From Doris montereyensis (lineage: Eukaryota > Mollusca > Gastropoda > Nudibranchia > Dorididae), in NCBI GenBank assembly GCA_037039925.1, contig JAXRKP010000280.1:15001-79000 (forward strand): DNA of 64,000 nucleotides, read 5' to 3'. The translations under genes and the position numbers were made by a program. Shown in pieces: positions 22,301 through 37,300 of the stretch. A model generated the notes under the pieces. It searched no databases and was not told the origin of the DNA. It saw only the letters and a list, made by a program, of their open reading frames with translations. Position 1 is the stretch's first letter, and each line of letters opens with the position of its first letter.

Positions 22301-25300
22301 ATTAAGGAAGATGTAGGCCTGTTACAGGCAAGTCCACACACTTTTACAATAAATCAGGGTTTGTAGCAGTTAAGAATCTCATAGAAATGTTGCAACAATA
22401 CCATAGTGTTGTGAGTTTTTAATCACGATGACATTGGTTCAAAAACCCATGGCTGACCCAGGGAATTGAGAAGGACCTTGAATGAAATGGCTTTCTGTGG
22501 GATAAATGGTGTACAATTGATGAGCCTGCGCTTGTGCATGGACACAGACTATAAATCGATCTATATCTTTTATATTTAGAAAACGTATCTTCTCAAATCT
22601 TCTAGATTCTCCTTTTGTTTTTAATTTTCTCTCAGAAACTCCTAAAATTTCAACTGATCACTGACAGCCTTACATTCTTTGTGCTGTTTCAGCATTAATG
22701 TTGATTCTTGTATCCTCACCTAAACTTCCTTCCATACAAAAAAAGAAAGAAGTTTTAATGCACAATAATGTTATAGTTTCAGTGTCCAAGTAAGAACTTG
22801 AGGAAGGGTATTGAAAAGTTTTGGCATCAATCCTTTTAAAATAAAATAAAATAAAAATCTCCTAGAGAAATCATTTTGGAAGTCGAGTCATATGCATGGC
22901 TGTGGGATGCTCTACTAATTGAGTTACCAGGCCCATGAGTGAATTAATAAAACTATCAGTCTTACATACATGTTATGAAAGTAATAGCTACGGTGTGTCA
23001 ATTTTAACAAGTCATAGACTATTGGTTTAGAATGAATAGATAAGTATATGGTCTCAAGTTGTCAGTCATGGAATTCCTGATGATTTTATGTTTACAATTG
23101 GGTTTTTTATTTATTTATTGATTTCTCATTCTTAGTTTTTATTTTTACAAGGTTTGCTTTCCTCGACTTACTTTTTCTTGCCATCTTCTTTTTCTTTTAA
23201 TTAAAGTTGATTATATTCATTCAATGGTTCTGCTCTGTAAGATGTGTACTCTCTTACTCTCTTAAAATTTGTTGTTAACAGTATTGTTGATAATCACTGG
23301 CTTTTAAATCAATTTCCTTTCTTAATCTTAATCTAATGTTAAATGTTTTAAACTTGCTTTTTTGAATTTCTATTTATTTTCAATGATCTTGGGCTGATGT
23401 TAATTGTGACAAATTTCCTTTAGGGATGAATTTTTTAAAGAATTGAATTGAATATTCCCCTCCCACTATTAGGAAATTAAGATGAAATGAATAAACAGTT
23501 ACGTTTGCCGTACCATACCAGTTTGACAAAGTTATATAAAAGTGTTATATTTTTTGTCACAGGCCTTCTTTTGCCAAATAGTGACACGATCATCACTTGC
23601 TTCCGTGATGACACAATCTTTGCCTGGGACCTGGAGACTATGAACTGCTCGTATCAGCTTCCAATCCCGGCAGGGAAATGTCCAAATTACCGGGCCTTTG
23701 CTGCATCAAGGTAAACATTTTTTACCATTTGTATCAATCAATTCTTCAGATGGGGTTGAAAGAAGATAGAAAAATAGATGTTGAGGTCAGTATTTTATTT
23801 GACAATTTTGAAATATCTTTATTGGTATTTTAGATAGTGATGAGTGAGAGGTGATCTACTACATTTGTAGATTTAGGTCACAGGCATCAATTCTCAAAAG
23901 GTTTCACCCTTTCACATGTTTGAAATGATAGAGTTGGGTTGTCAGAATTGATTAAATGCATTAAAAACGTCTGTTGCCATGATTTGATCAACAGTTTTAG
24001 AATTATTTCGAGGTAATTGACACATTTTGGTGGGACTATTTGAATGAGCAAATAGTTGAAAATTAGCTGAAAGCTATTTAATTATTTGCTATTTAATTAT
24101 TTTTGTTTTGAAGCCGGGAGAGAGAGTGGTGAATGCCTTTAATGGCCACTGTTTCATTTTCATTTAGCAAGAGATTTTTGTGTTTAATGATATTGTCATA
24201 GGTATTTATAAGCCATATTCTGTAAGTATTTGTTATCACCTTGAAAAATATTGTATTTTATCTTCACTCAGGAAGTACAAGTTTTATCTTTCGATTCAAG
24301 TCAAAACCTGAATATTTTATGCATTGATTTTAAGTGAGATTAGCATTGAATTTCCTTCTTATCTGGATTCTCTGTTGTGTTGTGGTTGTTACAGGGACGG
24401 ACGTTACCTAGTAGCGGGTGGGAAGTCAAGGTTTTTGCATTTATGGTCCTTGGACACGAGGCGGTTAATACAGTGGTTGAAATGCCGGCCAAGGTCACCT
24501 CCATCCGTCAGATGAGTTTCCTCCCAGATAACTTTCAGCATGGCGTAGATCAGGTAAGCATGCACCTCTACATGGAAAGCAATATTGAACTTAAAATTTG
24601 CTCTTTTGGGGAATGGTGTACGTTATTCAGTTGCTTTTAAATATTACTTTCTTGTTGTTAAAAAAAAAAGGAAGGCTGGCTTGAACAAAAGTTGTTGTTA
24701 TTGTTTTTATGTAAGTTGTTTGAGGGAGAGGAGAGTGGTAAGTTTCGAATTTCAAACGAAATAAGATTTTCTTGTTACCACTTATTCTTCTATTTTCATG
24801 TCTTTATTTTTATCTTTCCTATTTCTTTTCTTTTCTATTTTTTTTTTTTTTTGTCTGGGAAAAGCAGGATGGCAATTTTACTACTCTGACTCTCATGATA
24901 TTCGTTGCAGTGAGTTTGATTATAAATAACTCATTAATGGACAATTTTGATGAGCCGTTTTGTTTTCCAGATCCTAGGCGTTTTGTCACAAGACGGAATC
25001 ATGCGTTTCATCAACACAGACACCTGCAAGCTCCTTTTCGACATCGGCACAGTGGACGAAAAATAAAATCGGTGGCAGTTGGGCCAGCAGGTCGCCACAT
25101 TGTAGCTGTGACGGAAAAACGCAAACCTGAACATAATCAGCGTTTTGCTTTAGCCTCTGATCTCAATAAGGTAGAATTTTTTTCGTGAGTTAGAATGATT
25201 TATTGTCTGTATCAAGACAAGTGAAGGCTCACTGACTTTTCATGGTTTATCCCCCCCAGAAGGCTATTTCATTCAAAGTTCTTTCTTAAGTCTCTGAGAC

Positions 25301-28300
25301 ACATACAGTACAGCAGCCTGTTAGGTGCTTTGTACTAACACTGACAAGATCCTTTTCTCCCTATGTCTTGATACACCTATCACACCAGAGTCACATGAGA
25401 AAAGTAAAATGAAACAACTTTTTAAACAGTACAACATGGTGTAATAAACCTGAGCCAACCATGGTTTTCAACCAGTGACTTTTGTATTACAAACCCACAA
25501 CACCTCTGATGGTGCACCAATGCCTTTATCTAAGGTGTAACAAATCGATAATGTCAGCAAATTGTCTTTCTTTTAATCTAGGAGTTAAACTTTTTGTTCC
25601 TGCAGACCACAAATTTTTGTCTGTTTTTCTTAATATTGAGATGCCTCTTTAGTCGGGCGGTTGGCAGATGCTACTGGTAGGTCTTACTTCTTTCGTTTCC
25701 TTCTTTCACTTATATTTCATCTTGCTGTTTCCTCTCAATTCACCCTGAGATCGCTTGCCAATGGTGGACAGGGTAAGTTTCAATGAATCCCTCTTTTAAC
25801 CGTGTCACATTTTTGACAAAACCATTTGTATAGAAAATTGTGGGATATGCAGCATGATGGGAAGCATTATTTATGCTGTAGACCAAGAAAGCAAAGTATA
25901 TTCATGAAAGGATTTGTGTATTGTTAGAATTGTTCTCTTTTTAAGCCTTTTACTATTTGTATTAATACAAATGTAGTCAAACAGTTAATGTTAGAGGGTT
26001 GATTAATGCTTTGTTTTCAACCAGTCTGTTACATCTGCCTAATATGTCGTTTCTGTTGTCTAAGCTTGCGTTTATTATTTCAACGTTGTTTCTCCTTCCT
26101 CAGATTCTCATAGAATGATCTAATATATTGATAAATGGATAAACAAATAAATTAATAAATAAAGAATCAAATTATGAATAAATAGATAAACAGATAAATC
26201 CATTGATAACCGGCTAAGTAAATACATTTTTATGTGACAACCTATTGACAGCCACCACCACCACTGATGAAAGTGGTGAGCACTAACAGGCTGTGTGATA
26301 CCATGAGCACGGAGAGCAGCATGCGGAAGACTAAAGCACACCCATCCTGCGGCCAATGGGAGAAGACCAAGAGACAGAACAAATGGAAGGGAGTTTGACG
26401 ATGAAGAAAAAAGAGGTATGTGGCATTGATAAATGTGAGACAGGGCCGTTCGTTGAGGCTTTCATTCATCTTGCTTCCAGTAGGGGGGGACGGCTTCTGC
26501 TAGTTCCTACTTTCACTTTTTTTTAACTTATCTTTCATCTAGCTGTTGCTTCTTAATTCACCCTGAGATCACCACATATAGTGGGCGGGTTAAGTTTCAA
26601 TGAAACAAAATTCATCATACTTCAAGTGGTTTGAATGTCTTTTTTTTCTTTCTATGACTTTGATTGCTCTTTATATTTATCTTGTCGATTGTGGGATGGC
26701 AGAGAAGAATGGAAATCCATGATTTGCCAATGCCTGCCCCAGACTCAGCATATGAAGATTGTGGGATATTTTTTGTCTTTGAAGTACATTTACTGGAAAA
26801 TGATTTGTTCTTTTTTGTTCGGTCCAATTTGATAAGCTTTTATAATTTTAAAAAACAAAACAAAACCCAACTTGATCTTTTCTGAGTGGTTGTTTTTGGG
26901 TTTTTAAAACAAATTCCTGTTGACTCTAAGTTTAATGTCAGAGATTTAAAACCTCTTTCATGTTTAGCAGTATAGGGGGTTTATCAGATCAATGACATAA
27001 ATAAGAAAGTGGAATTGGACTCAATCTGTGAGACAACAGAAGGTAGCACGCAAAGTCTCTTGTAGTCATTTTCCATGCTTGCATTCTTCTTCTTTTTTTG
27101 GCACAATGCTATTTTTTTTAGGTTGTTTTTTTCGCTTTTATTGTAATGTAATTTTTTTTTAACAGAATAAGAATAGATGAATAATGTCCTTAAGTGTTTT
27201 AAGCCAATATATTTTTATTTATTTAAACGGTAGGGTGGGGGGATCGCGGGCGGTGAGACATATCTGATTTCATTCTTTTTATTTTTCTTTCAGAATGAAG
27301 AAGTTCCAGATTTAAACATGGAAAAATTGATGGCCATATTGAAAGGCTATGGACAGTACCCAGCCAAATATCGGTGAGATGGCCTCTTTTTTGGCGGGGT
27401 GGGGGGTCGTTTTGTTTCATTTTATTTTATTCTCTCTATTTTGCTCGTAATTTAAACTAGGTTTCCATAAAATCATCATGATTTCTGTCTTGTCTTTATC
27501 TTGAGTGTCAGTCTTGTATTATTTCATAACGAAATGGGAAACGCCATATAGCAGAAAAAGGCCAATAGTTTATCAAGAGAATGGTCATTGATATAAGTAG
27601 AGAGACCTAAATGGAGCAAGACAGCACAGTGGAGCTTTTGCTTGCCACACCTTTAATAAGGAAACAAAGATGAAAAACGTGGTTTTGATAGCCTCCATGG
27701 CAGATTTATCTCACTGGCGTGTTACTGTAACTCATCGTTTTTAAAAGAGCATCGGAGAATCATAAGGGAAGAAAATCGGAAATGAATGATTTTCCAAAAA
27801 GACATGTTGCAAAGATGTCATGATAGGAACTGTTTTCATGCCTTTTGTTTTGATTGAAACCATTTCTTATAACAATCAGAGAGAGATCAATGAAGTATTA
27901 TATTGACGATTTTTTGTTTTTCTCACTTTTCCATTTTCAGAACATTTATTTGGCGTAAAATCCTCGTCTGCCAGAAAATTTCTCAGCTTACGCTGCTTTG
28001 GTTGACAAGGGAGCTCATCCAGCATATTCAAAACTTCATGAGATTTATCCAATCAAAAGCCGCAAGTTGATGAGAATTTTGAATAGGTGATTCCTTTTCT
28101 CCTTTCTTCACAGGGTCAGCAATAGAATCTATAATTTGACATTGTGTGAAATAAATGGAATAAACTGAAGCAGCAAATACTTGTTCTCAATGTAATTTTA
28201 CCAGGAAAAACATTTTTCGTCAAGTTCATTTTTAATTTCATGATCCATCTTACGAGGTTATATTTTGTTGATAATTATCACCTTAAGGTATGTACTTATC

Positions 28301-31300
28301 AATATTCCTGATTTTTAGTCTTCACGTAAGATAAAAAAAATGTTGCGGGCTGCACATAATATGCGTGACCTAGTGTGACCAAATCACATAATGCGTACAT
28401 CTCCCTCCCACCTTCTATACACCACCTTATAATAATTTTCTGTCATTAATTGAGGCGTATCGAATTGGTCACTGTAGTTTGAGAAAACAGCTGGTATATG
28501 TTTGCATGTCTACAAATTAAGAGAGCCGTTATATTTTTATCTATCAGGATACTCTCTGCCACGGCTCACTGGTCTCCTATATTTGGGGAAACGCAGTACC
28601 TGCCTTCGCTGGCGTTCCCTTTTGTCAAGCTCTTCCAGAACAACCATTTGATTTGCTTTGAACTCATTGCAACAATCATTGGTAATCAACCTCTTCTTTA
28701 CTTTTGATATGACCATAGCTTTAGCCTTTAAGATTGCGATACTTTTTTTATTTCGTGAGCATAGAATTATTCTTAAATGGATTCTGCGCCTCCGGCGTAC
28801 GATGAGCATATTCGCTGATGTAGACCAAAATTGTTGTATTTCCAGATTGGGTGAAAATTGGATAATGTAATGATGAAAGCTGAATAAAATCTTTGTATGT
28901 CATATTTGATTTGATTTTACCCACATCCACAACTAAAGTGATTTCAGGGGTTTTGGTAGAATCTTTAATTTTTGCCCGGCTGCCTGTAAAGAGCTGAGGG
29001 ATTTTAAACGTGCACAGAGTGTTACGATCTGCACATGAGACTTCCTTTTATCGTCCGCCTTTGATGTGACTAGGTATTGATCCCCTTACATGGGGGGGGG
29101 GGGGGGGGGATACTAAAAAAAGACTCCAGACAATTTTTCAACTGCCGGGGTTTGAACCTGTGACTTTTTGGTTTAGACGCCGACACCTTGCCTCTGAATT
29201 GTGGAGTCCCCAATCTTTGTATCAAATTGTTGCATGTCCCATAAATGGAAAAAAAGATTATGGCTTTGGGCAGTTTGATCAAGTTGTAACTCCAAGAAAA
29301 TTGAGAGCTTGAGAAACTTTGAAGCCATTTGTTTTTTAACTTCAGATTTGGAGATACAGCATTATTGCTCTCCATACCAACGGTTTGTTGTTGTAGTTAT
29401 GATTTCCTATTATGTGAGGCAAACTCAGTAGACTAGAAGCAAGGTGTCGGCCTCTCAATCCAACGGTTAGAGGTTCAAGCCCCGCCAACAGTGAAAAATT
29501 ATCTGTATATCAAGAGGTCCAGTGTGCAGGTCACAACACTCTCGGCTGTTTACAAGGCGGTCCAGGCAAAATTTAAAAATCCTACCAAACACCCCTGAGA
29601 TCACCTTAGTTGTGGAGTGTGTAAATCAAATCAAATCAACCTATTATGTGAAACATGCTTTTAAACCTTTTAATTGGTTTTAAGTTTAATTCACCTGTAC
29701 GGCTTCTAAAGTAAAAATTTGATTTGTTTTTCTTTTCTTTTTTTCTTCCTTTCCTTCTTTCTTCTTTCGTTCCTTCATCCTTTATTTAAGTGTCTATCTA
29801 TTCATCTATATATGTGATTTAAAAATGACAATTACAATTTGTGCTGGCATTAAAACAGTGTTAAAAATCCCAGTTAATAATGAATGAATCTACAATGAGC
29901 TCCAAACAGAAGCTGTTAATTTACACACTTTCTCGTTTCTCTTCATGTCTAATGACAGTCAACTGGGCCCAGCACTGGTTTGAGTATTTTCCCAACCCTC
30001 CCATCAACGTCCTCGGCATGATTGAAAACGTCCTGGGTCACCATGACCGCTACCTGCTTCAACATCTGGTCAAATATGGAGTCACTTCTGAGGTCAGTCC
30101 TTACTGAGTGCAGTAGATAAACATTCATTACAGTCAAATAGAGCTAAATGTAATCATCCACGGAATTTGTCTTATATCGTTAGTGAAACTGTCTAACGCC
30201 CACGATGTACGGGATTTGAGATTTGTCCTGATAAATATAAGAGGCTTTGAACCAATAGAAAAGCTCATTTTAGGCACATGATCTAAACAAAGATTTCCAT
30301 TTTCCCTACATAAAGCATAGCATAGTGTTCGGTTATTTATGACATGTTTTACTTCTCCTGAAGAATTACGTCAGGCGGACTTATACGTTTATACAGTTTC
30401 ACCGATGATATATGTTTTGCCTTATTTTGTTACTGGAAAAACACCATCATGTTCTTTCTTTACCTTCATCATTGGGGTGTTGGTTGGCACTCCTTCTTCC
30501 TTTGACCCTTACCCTATCTTTCATCTTGCTCTGTCCTCTTCATTCACCCCTGAGGTCACCATATGGTGGATGGGGTAAATTTCAATGATACAAATGAGCC
30601 CCCATCATTTGGCCATTCTGTGTTTCCTCCTTCTCCCTGTTTGTTGTGACTTTTCCATCCCAATGGCTTTAGGATTCTTTTTTTTTGCTGAATCAAAGTT
30701 TACTATGATGTGGTGCTTTGGAATTTCAAAAATAATTATTGATATTTCCTTTCATGTGAGTCGGCAGTTGGACTGGTAGGTCCTGCTTCTTTCCGTTCAC
30801 TCTTTCACATGTTTATTTCATTTTTTTCTCTCGAGGGGACACAGTGACCCAGAGGTTGTATTGACCTTTCAACTAAAGGTCATGGATTCATTAACCCCTA
30901 CAGGTTGCGAGAGTTTTATAGGTTTTTAAAAATTAAAACACAACCGCCTGGTCCAGTTAGGTGGATCGGCATTCTGTCCGATCAGCGATAGGCAATAAAA
31001 ATTGGTCCCGTATGCAGTTCACAACACTCTGTGCACGTTAAAAATCCTGTGGCTACCAAAAACCCTGAAAATTATGGATGTGGGTAAAATTTAATTTAAA
31101 TTCTTTTACCTTGCTGTTTCATCTTAATTCACATTGAGATCACCGCATAGGGTGGAGACAGTAAGTTCAAATGAGACAAGTCTCTTCATGTGAAAGAATT
31201 ATTATCGCAACATTCAAGATAAGACTCCACACTTTGTTCATGTATTGAAATTCAAAAATTCCTGTCAAATTTATTAGTTCATCCATCTTCCGTTGTTATA

Positions 31301-34300
31301 TTAACACCTTCCTTTGCTGTTAATGGGCAGTTGGCAGGCACCCACTGCTGTTTAGTCCTATTTCTTTCCTTACATTCCTTCACACAACTTTCTTTTGTCT
31401 AGTGTCGGCAGTTGTCATGTGCTACTGGTTGGTCCTACTTCTTACTTTTTTCTCTTTGGCTTATATTTCGCCTGGCTGTTTCATCTTAATTCACTCTGAG
31501 ATCACTGCATAAGTTGGACAGGACAGGTTCTGATGAAACAAATTTTTATCTCGCTGTTTCCTCTTGATTCACCCTGAGATCACCGCATATAGTGGACAGG
31601 ATAGATCCCAATAAACATTTAGTTTCGTCTAGCTGTTTCATCTTGATACACTCTGAGATTACCGCATACGGTGAACAAGTTAGATTCCAATTTAAAAAAC
31701 TGGTCGCGTTTGCCTTTCATGAAGGCTGAAACAAAAATAATTAGAAGAAAAGAATAAAAAGACGCTCAAAGTCAAAGATGAGTTTGAGTGACAGAGATTT
31801 TCACTCACTAGAGTTTCTTTTTCTATTTAGATTTATGCTTGGCCTCTGCTGGAGACGGCATTCTCGGAGGTTGTCACCCAAGACGAGTGGCTCATGTTAT
31901 GGGACAACATTCTGTCCAACCACCCGTCCTTCTTGCTGATGCTTGTGGTTGCATATGCCCTGGCGGCAAGGGGACCCTTGATGAACTGTACACAGCTGGA
32001 AGATTTTAAGGTTTGCTGAGCCTCTGTGTGTGTGTGTGTGTGTCTGTGTAGAAGTAGCCTGGTTGGGTTGTACATAATTACATGTTTGTGTGTGTATGTA
32101 TGAATCTTTGTGTGTGGGATGAAAAGTAGCTTGGTCATGGTGTAGGTAAAAGCATGTTTGTGTGTGTGTGTGTGTGTGTATAAATCTTTGTGTGTGTGTG
32201 AGTGTAAAAATAGTTTAGTTGTGTATGTGGAAGTATGTTTGCGTGTGTATGTATAAACCTTTGCGTGTGTGTGTGTGTTTTGTTATGTGCATATGTGTAA
32301 AAGAAGATTGGTTGTGTGTGTATGTATAAACCTGTGTGTGTGTGTGTGTATAGAAAAGTATGTGGGTGTGTTCTGAAAAGGTTGGTAGCTCTGCGTACAT
32401 TAGATTTATGCTCACGTTTTTCCTTTTATTTCAGTTTTTCTTCCATCACCGTAATGCCATTAGTGTCAAGCAAGTGTTGAAAGAAGCGTATCGCCTCATG
32501 GAGGCCACCCCAGACGACCTTCACCCCCAGAAGAAACTGGCCGCCTTCACCCCACTCACCAAGGGCAACTACCCAGTTTTCAACAAATATCCAAAGTTCA
32601 TCGTTGATTATCAGGTATTTATCCAAGATGGTTGCTTTAATCCTTTGATATTGTCTTTTCTCGATTATGTCTTGAAGTCTGTGATATACGACTTAATACC
32701 TGTGCTCTTAATTGCGGGAAGAATTTTCACCATATTACGTTTGTCTTTGATCTTGCTATTTAATATTTTTCATCCTGAGATCACCGTTTATAGGTGAGTG
32801 GGAGTTACTACTTCTTTCCTTTCAATACTTTCACTTACCTATTATTTTGCTGTTTCCTCTTTATTACCCCTGAGGTCACTGCATATGGGTGGATTTCAAT
32901 GAAACAAACAATCACTATTTATTTATAGTGGACGGATTTGAATGCAAGTGTGAGTTACCACTTTTTGTCTTTTTATTTTGTTATCTAATGCTGATCGGGG
33001 TCTTGGTGTTCTGGAGCAAGTGTTGGCCTCTCAGCCTAAAGGTTGTTAGTTTGTGCCTGACTGGTTGAAAAGTTTTCTCAATTCTTTTTTGAGTAAATCC
33101 CACCCATGGCAGCCTGTGCGGGATTTAAAGATCCTACCAACAACCCCGAGATCACCTCAGTAATTATAAGTAAAAAAAAAGCAAAAGTTCCTTTAAAGGC
33201 CATTACGACCCCATAGAGCTGGAGCTTATCCTGGTTTCCATACCATGAAGCGGAACAGGTGATAATAATTACCTCCTGGGCATGACACTAGTCTGACTGA
33301 CATATATTTTTATTCACAAGCTAGTGCTTGCACCCATATACACGTGGGTCGAGTGGGGAAAATGCGTGTTAAAATGTCTTTCCCAAGGAACACAACGTCA
33401 GACCTGGCTTTGCTGGGATTGGAAACCTGGCACCTCATGATCCTCAGTCCGGCGGCCTAAGCTAACCACTCTGCCACTGATGCCATTTAAATAGTTTGTG
33501 GATGTGGGTAAAAACAACGTAGTGCAACAGCTTAAAAACCGTGTTGTCAGTAAGTCACATCTTATACCTCCTCCACAGGTCCAGAGAGAGAAAGAATAAG
33601 ACAAGAAGAGCTAGAATACTTAAGACTCAAGTAAGTTACATTAGTTTATCCTACATGTGATATCTATATCACTCTTATGTGATGGAGACGAGGAAGTAGG
33701 GGGGGGGGGGTTCTTTGCTTTGTTGCATCGTCTGTGGGGACGTTGGCAGCGTTACTGGAAGAATCTACTTTTTTTGCCCTTCACTTTTTCACTTATCTGT
33801 CATCTTGCTGTTTCGTCTAAATTAAGCCCCCTAGATATCGCATATGGTGGATTGGGTAACTTCCAACGATACAAAAGTTACATCATCTGAAATAAATTTT
33901 TGCCATGACAATGTTTACCTCATTGACATTGCTATTTTAGAGTGAGCAGTTTAGGGACGCTACAGATAGGCCCGACTTCTTTCCTTTCACTTTTTCACAA
34001 AGTCTTTTTTTCATCTTGCTGTTTCCTCTTACTTCGTCCAGAGATCACCGCATCTGGTGGACGGGATAAATTGCAATGAAACTTCTTTTTTAGAATAGAT
34101 TAACAAACTTTTGAAATAAACAAATTATTTTTGTAAGTGTTTTCATCTCAATAGTAGTAATATTATCATTTTACCATGATTCTTGTGTCTCGGACTGTTT
34201 GACTACTTTGTGATTAGATATCACTGTTCTAGCCCCCATTTGTATTTGTTTTTGGGTTTTTTAAGTGGATATTCTCTTATGCATGTCACAATCCAAAAGA

Positions 34301-37300
34301 TAACAAAACACAACAAAAATTGATTTCATTGCAAAGTTGAAAGCGTTGAAACTTTATTTGAAAGTAAGGAAGATGGAGAAAGAGTGAAGTCGATCAAAGG
34401 GAAAAAAATACACATGCTAAATTTTGATGGAGAAAAAGATGAAAATTTGAGGCGTCAGTATTTAATGTCGAGACGGGAGACAGAAAAATTTTCTTTCTCC
34501 TTTCCACCCTTCCCACAGCAAATCAATTTCATGGTATTAATTTGTTTTTTTTAAATAAGGAAAGATTTAATTTTACAAATAATAAAAGAACAACTGAAAT
34601 CAAGGGGGCATGTTTTTGCTTACCATCAAGATGAACTAAATTGTTGGTGTCTTCATTGTTGCGAAAGCAAATTTTAAACACGATACACAACTTTGACGTT
34701 GTATAGTAGTTGGGCGACCAAAGGCCAGTCTAATATATGTTCTCTGTATACTTTCTGTTATCAGACGGGTGTCACTTGATGTGCAGAAAGAAACTATGCA
34801 GAAACAGCAAGATGAAGAGCAATGGTACCGACAGCAGCAGCTTTTACTTGAAGCGGAAGAACGGAGGCGAAGGATGATTCAAGAAGAGGAAGGAAAGTTA
34901 GCGGAACAGAGAAAAAGGTAAAAGCATAGAATCTATATCAGCATCCAGTTGCATTAACATGTTGTCATCTCAGAGTTAAATTGCCTTAACTACACATTTA
35001 ACAATTTTGGAGTTGTAATCATCATCAGCTTCACAGTCCTCAATTATCCTATCTCACAAAACATTGTGATGAAATTCGGTCTGTGTTTGTCACAAATTTC
35101 ACTTGCATTTTGTCCTTACTTCAGTCTCTTTTTCAGCTGAAAACTTAAGAGCCTCTTTTTTCTCAAAACAGGTTTATATGTACTAAGGACTATGTCATTC
35201 TGAGCCGACGACATTGATTCATTGGCATAGCAAAAAGTGCCTTTCATATTGACAGGTTCTGAATAGTAGTAGACGTTCGGGAAATCTCAGAAACACTAGA
35301 TCTATTCTTAGGTGTGGGGGTATGTTACGCTTTCCATGGTACATATCACATAACTTTGGAAATTTCTGCAATTCACTTGATTATATGCATGTAATGGAAA
35401 CATGTGTGTGCAAACAAACAACAGAAATAAGGAAAAATAAGCCTAGAACTTTGACTTCCTCAATGTCAATGAAACAAACCTCTTGAATTCACCCTGAGGT
35501 GATCACCGCATATGCTGTACACAGTAAATTTCAACGGAGCAAACCAACTCCAGTTGCAGCTATTTTATATCTGCTGATAAACTTTTGTTCATATGCCTCC
35601 CATCTCTCTCTAGGCTTTTGGCCATGAACCGAGAGGTCAAACTGAAAGAACTGACCTTGCTGGATGCGGGCAGCGTAAATTTCTTCAGTTTCAAAAAGAA
35701 CAGCGAGAAGTGGAACTGCGACGTCTGGATGATGAGCTGCAAAGGAAGGTGAGAGTTGTGGCTCTCTGACTTTTGGGTTGCAGTTTACTATGTATTTTAA
35801 GGATTGGGTGGGGGGGGGGCACCTGGACTGGCGAGTTTGGGACCTAAAGGTGAATAAAAATGATGTTTTGCATATTCACGATATATATTATTTTAAAATT
35901 CAATAAATAAAAAATATCAAAAAATATTTTCAAAAACCGCGTCACTCTTTAGATGTTGCATGAAAAGACGATCTACACAGGTTTTGAGTGATTTTATTCA
36001 TAACTTAGGGAGGAGATAGATTTTGAAAATTGGGTCAAAATCCAAGATGGAGGCTGTTTTTATGGCAACCAAGGACGCTACAAATTTTTCAATGATATAA
36101 AATTGCTGCATTTTGACAGTTACTCATGTACATACTAAAAGCAAATACCCAAACTCAAAAGCAAAAGAAATAATTTCAGGAGCTCCCCTCCACTCTAATT
36201 GGATAAGATACTCTGATATGAAGAACAGTATCACGCTTTCAATGGTTCTGTGTTTGTTTGTTTGTTTGTTTTTTATTTAACTTTGTTTGCTTTTTGGGTT
36301 TTTTCTTTTAACTTTGTTTTGTCACATATAATTCCATTTGGAATGCCCTTTGTTCGTAACGATTTCAATCACCTGGTTTAGTTAAAGGATTTTATGAGAT
36401 GTAGATAAGATCACACATTTTGGGATAATTGAAATTTGTTAAAAACCCGAACCATTTTAAATGCTTTATTTTCATTAAACTCGGATTATATTTTTTTCAG
36501 CCCTTTTATATGTACTTTGAGGTACTGTACAATAGATGAAAAGTTCAATACTATATATTTGTCGTGTGGGAATCGTGTGAAATTGTCATTCCATCCATGC
36601 AGGCTTTGCAAAGGGATCAAGAGACAGAGGTGGCCATGCAAGAGACGGAAATAAGGAACATGGAGTTACAAACACAGAAAAAATTGTTTGAACAGGTAAA
36701 GGCGAAATAAAAAAGATGGATTAAAAACAACAGGTGCAGTCATTAACTGTAAGTTTTTAGTTTTTTTCCTAGGGTAGAGTGTGGGAATGTCATAAGTTTT
36801 TAGTTTTTCCTTAGGGTAGAGTGTGGGAATGTCATAAATTTTTCCCCTTTTCCCCAGGGTAGAGTGGGAATGTCATCCAGGAGATCCGAGTTGGATTCAC
36901 AGCCCAGACAAATTTTTCTGGCCCTCGTGTCGAGCCAGCAACACAATGGGTAGCTAGGTCTGTTGATACTTGGCAAAACTGAAGGCGGTGTGGAAGGCAA
37001 TAGCAATCTATCACCTACTGCCGTATGCCCGCACCTAGAGAATCAATCAGGACTCCACGCCTGATTACCCTGCGCTCAATTCTTAGTGTGGGACTTCTTA
37101 CTTTTTACTTTCTTTACCTCAAAATAAACGAATGCTAAAGCCATGAGGCAGTCTGCGTCTGCCTTTCACTTGAATGCTGGGAATGGACGTGTTATGAAAG
37201 AAAAAGCAATAACATCATCATCATCCTCAGTCCTTTAACCCTTTAGTATCATGGGGGCACTAAAAAGATGGACATTGTTGTTCTGACTGTCTCTCCACAT

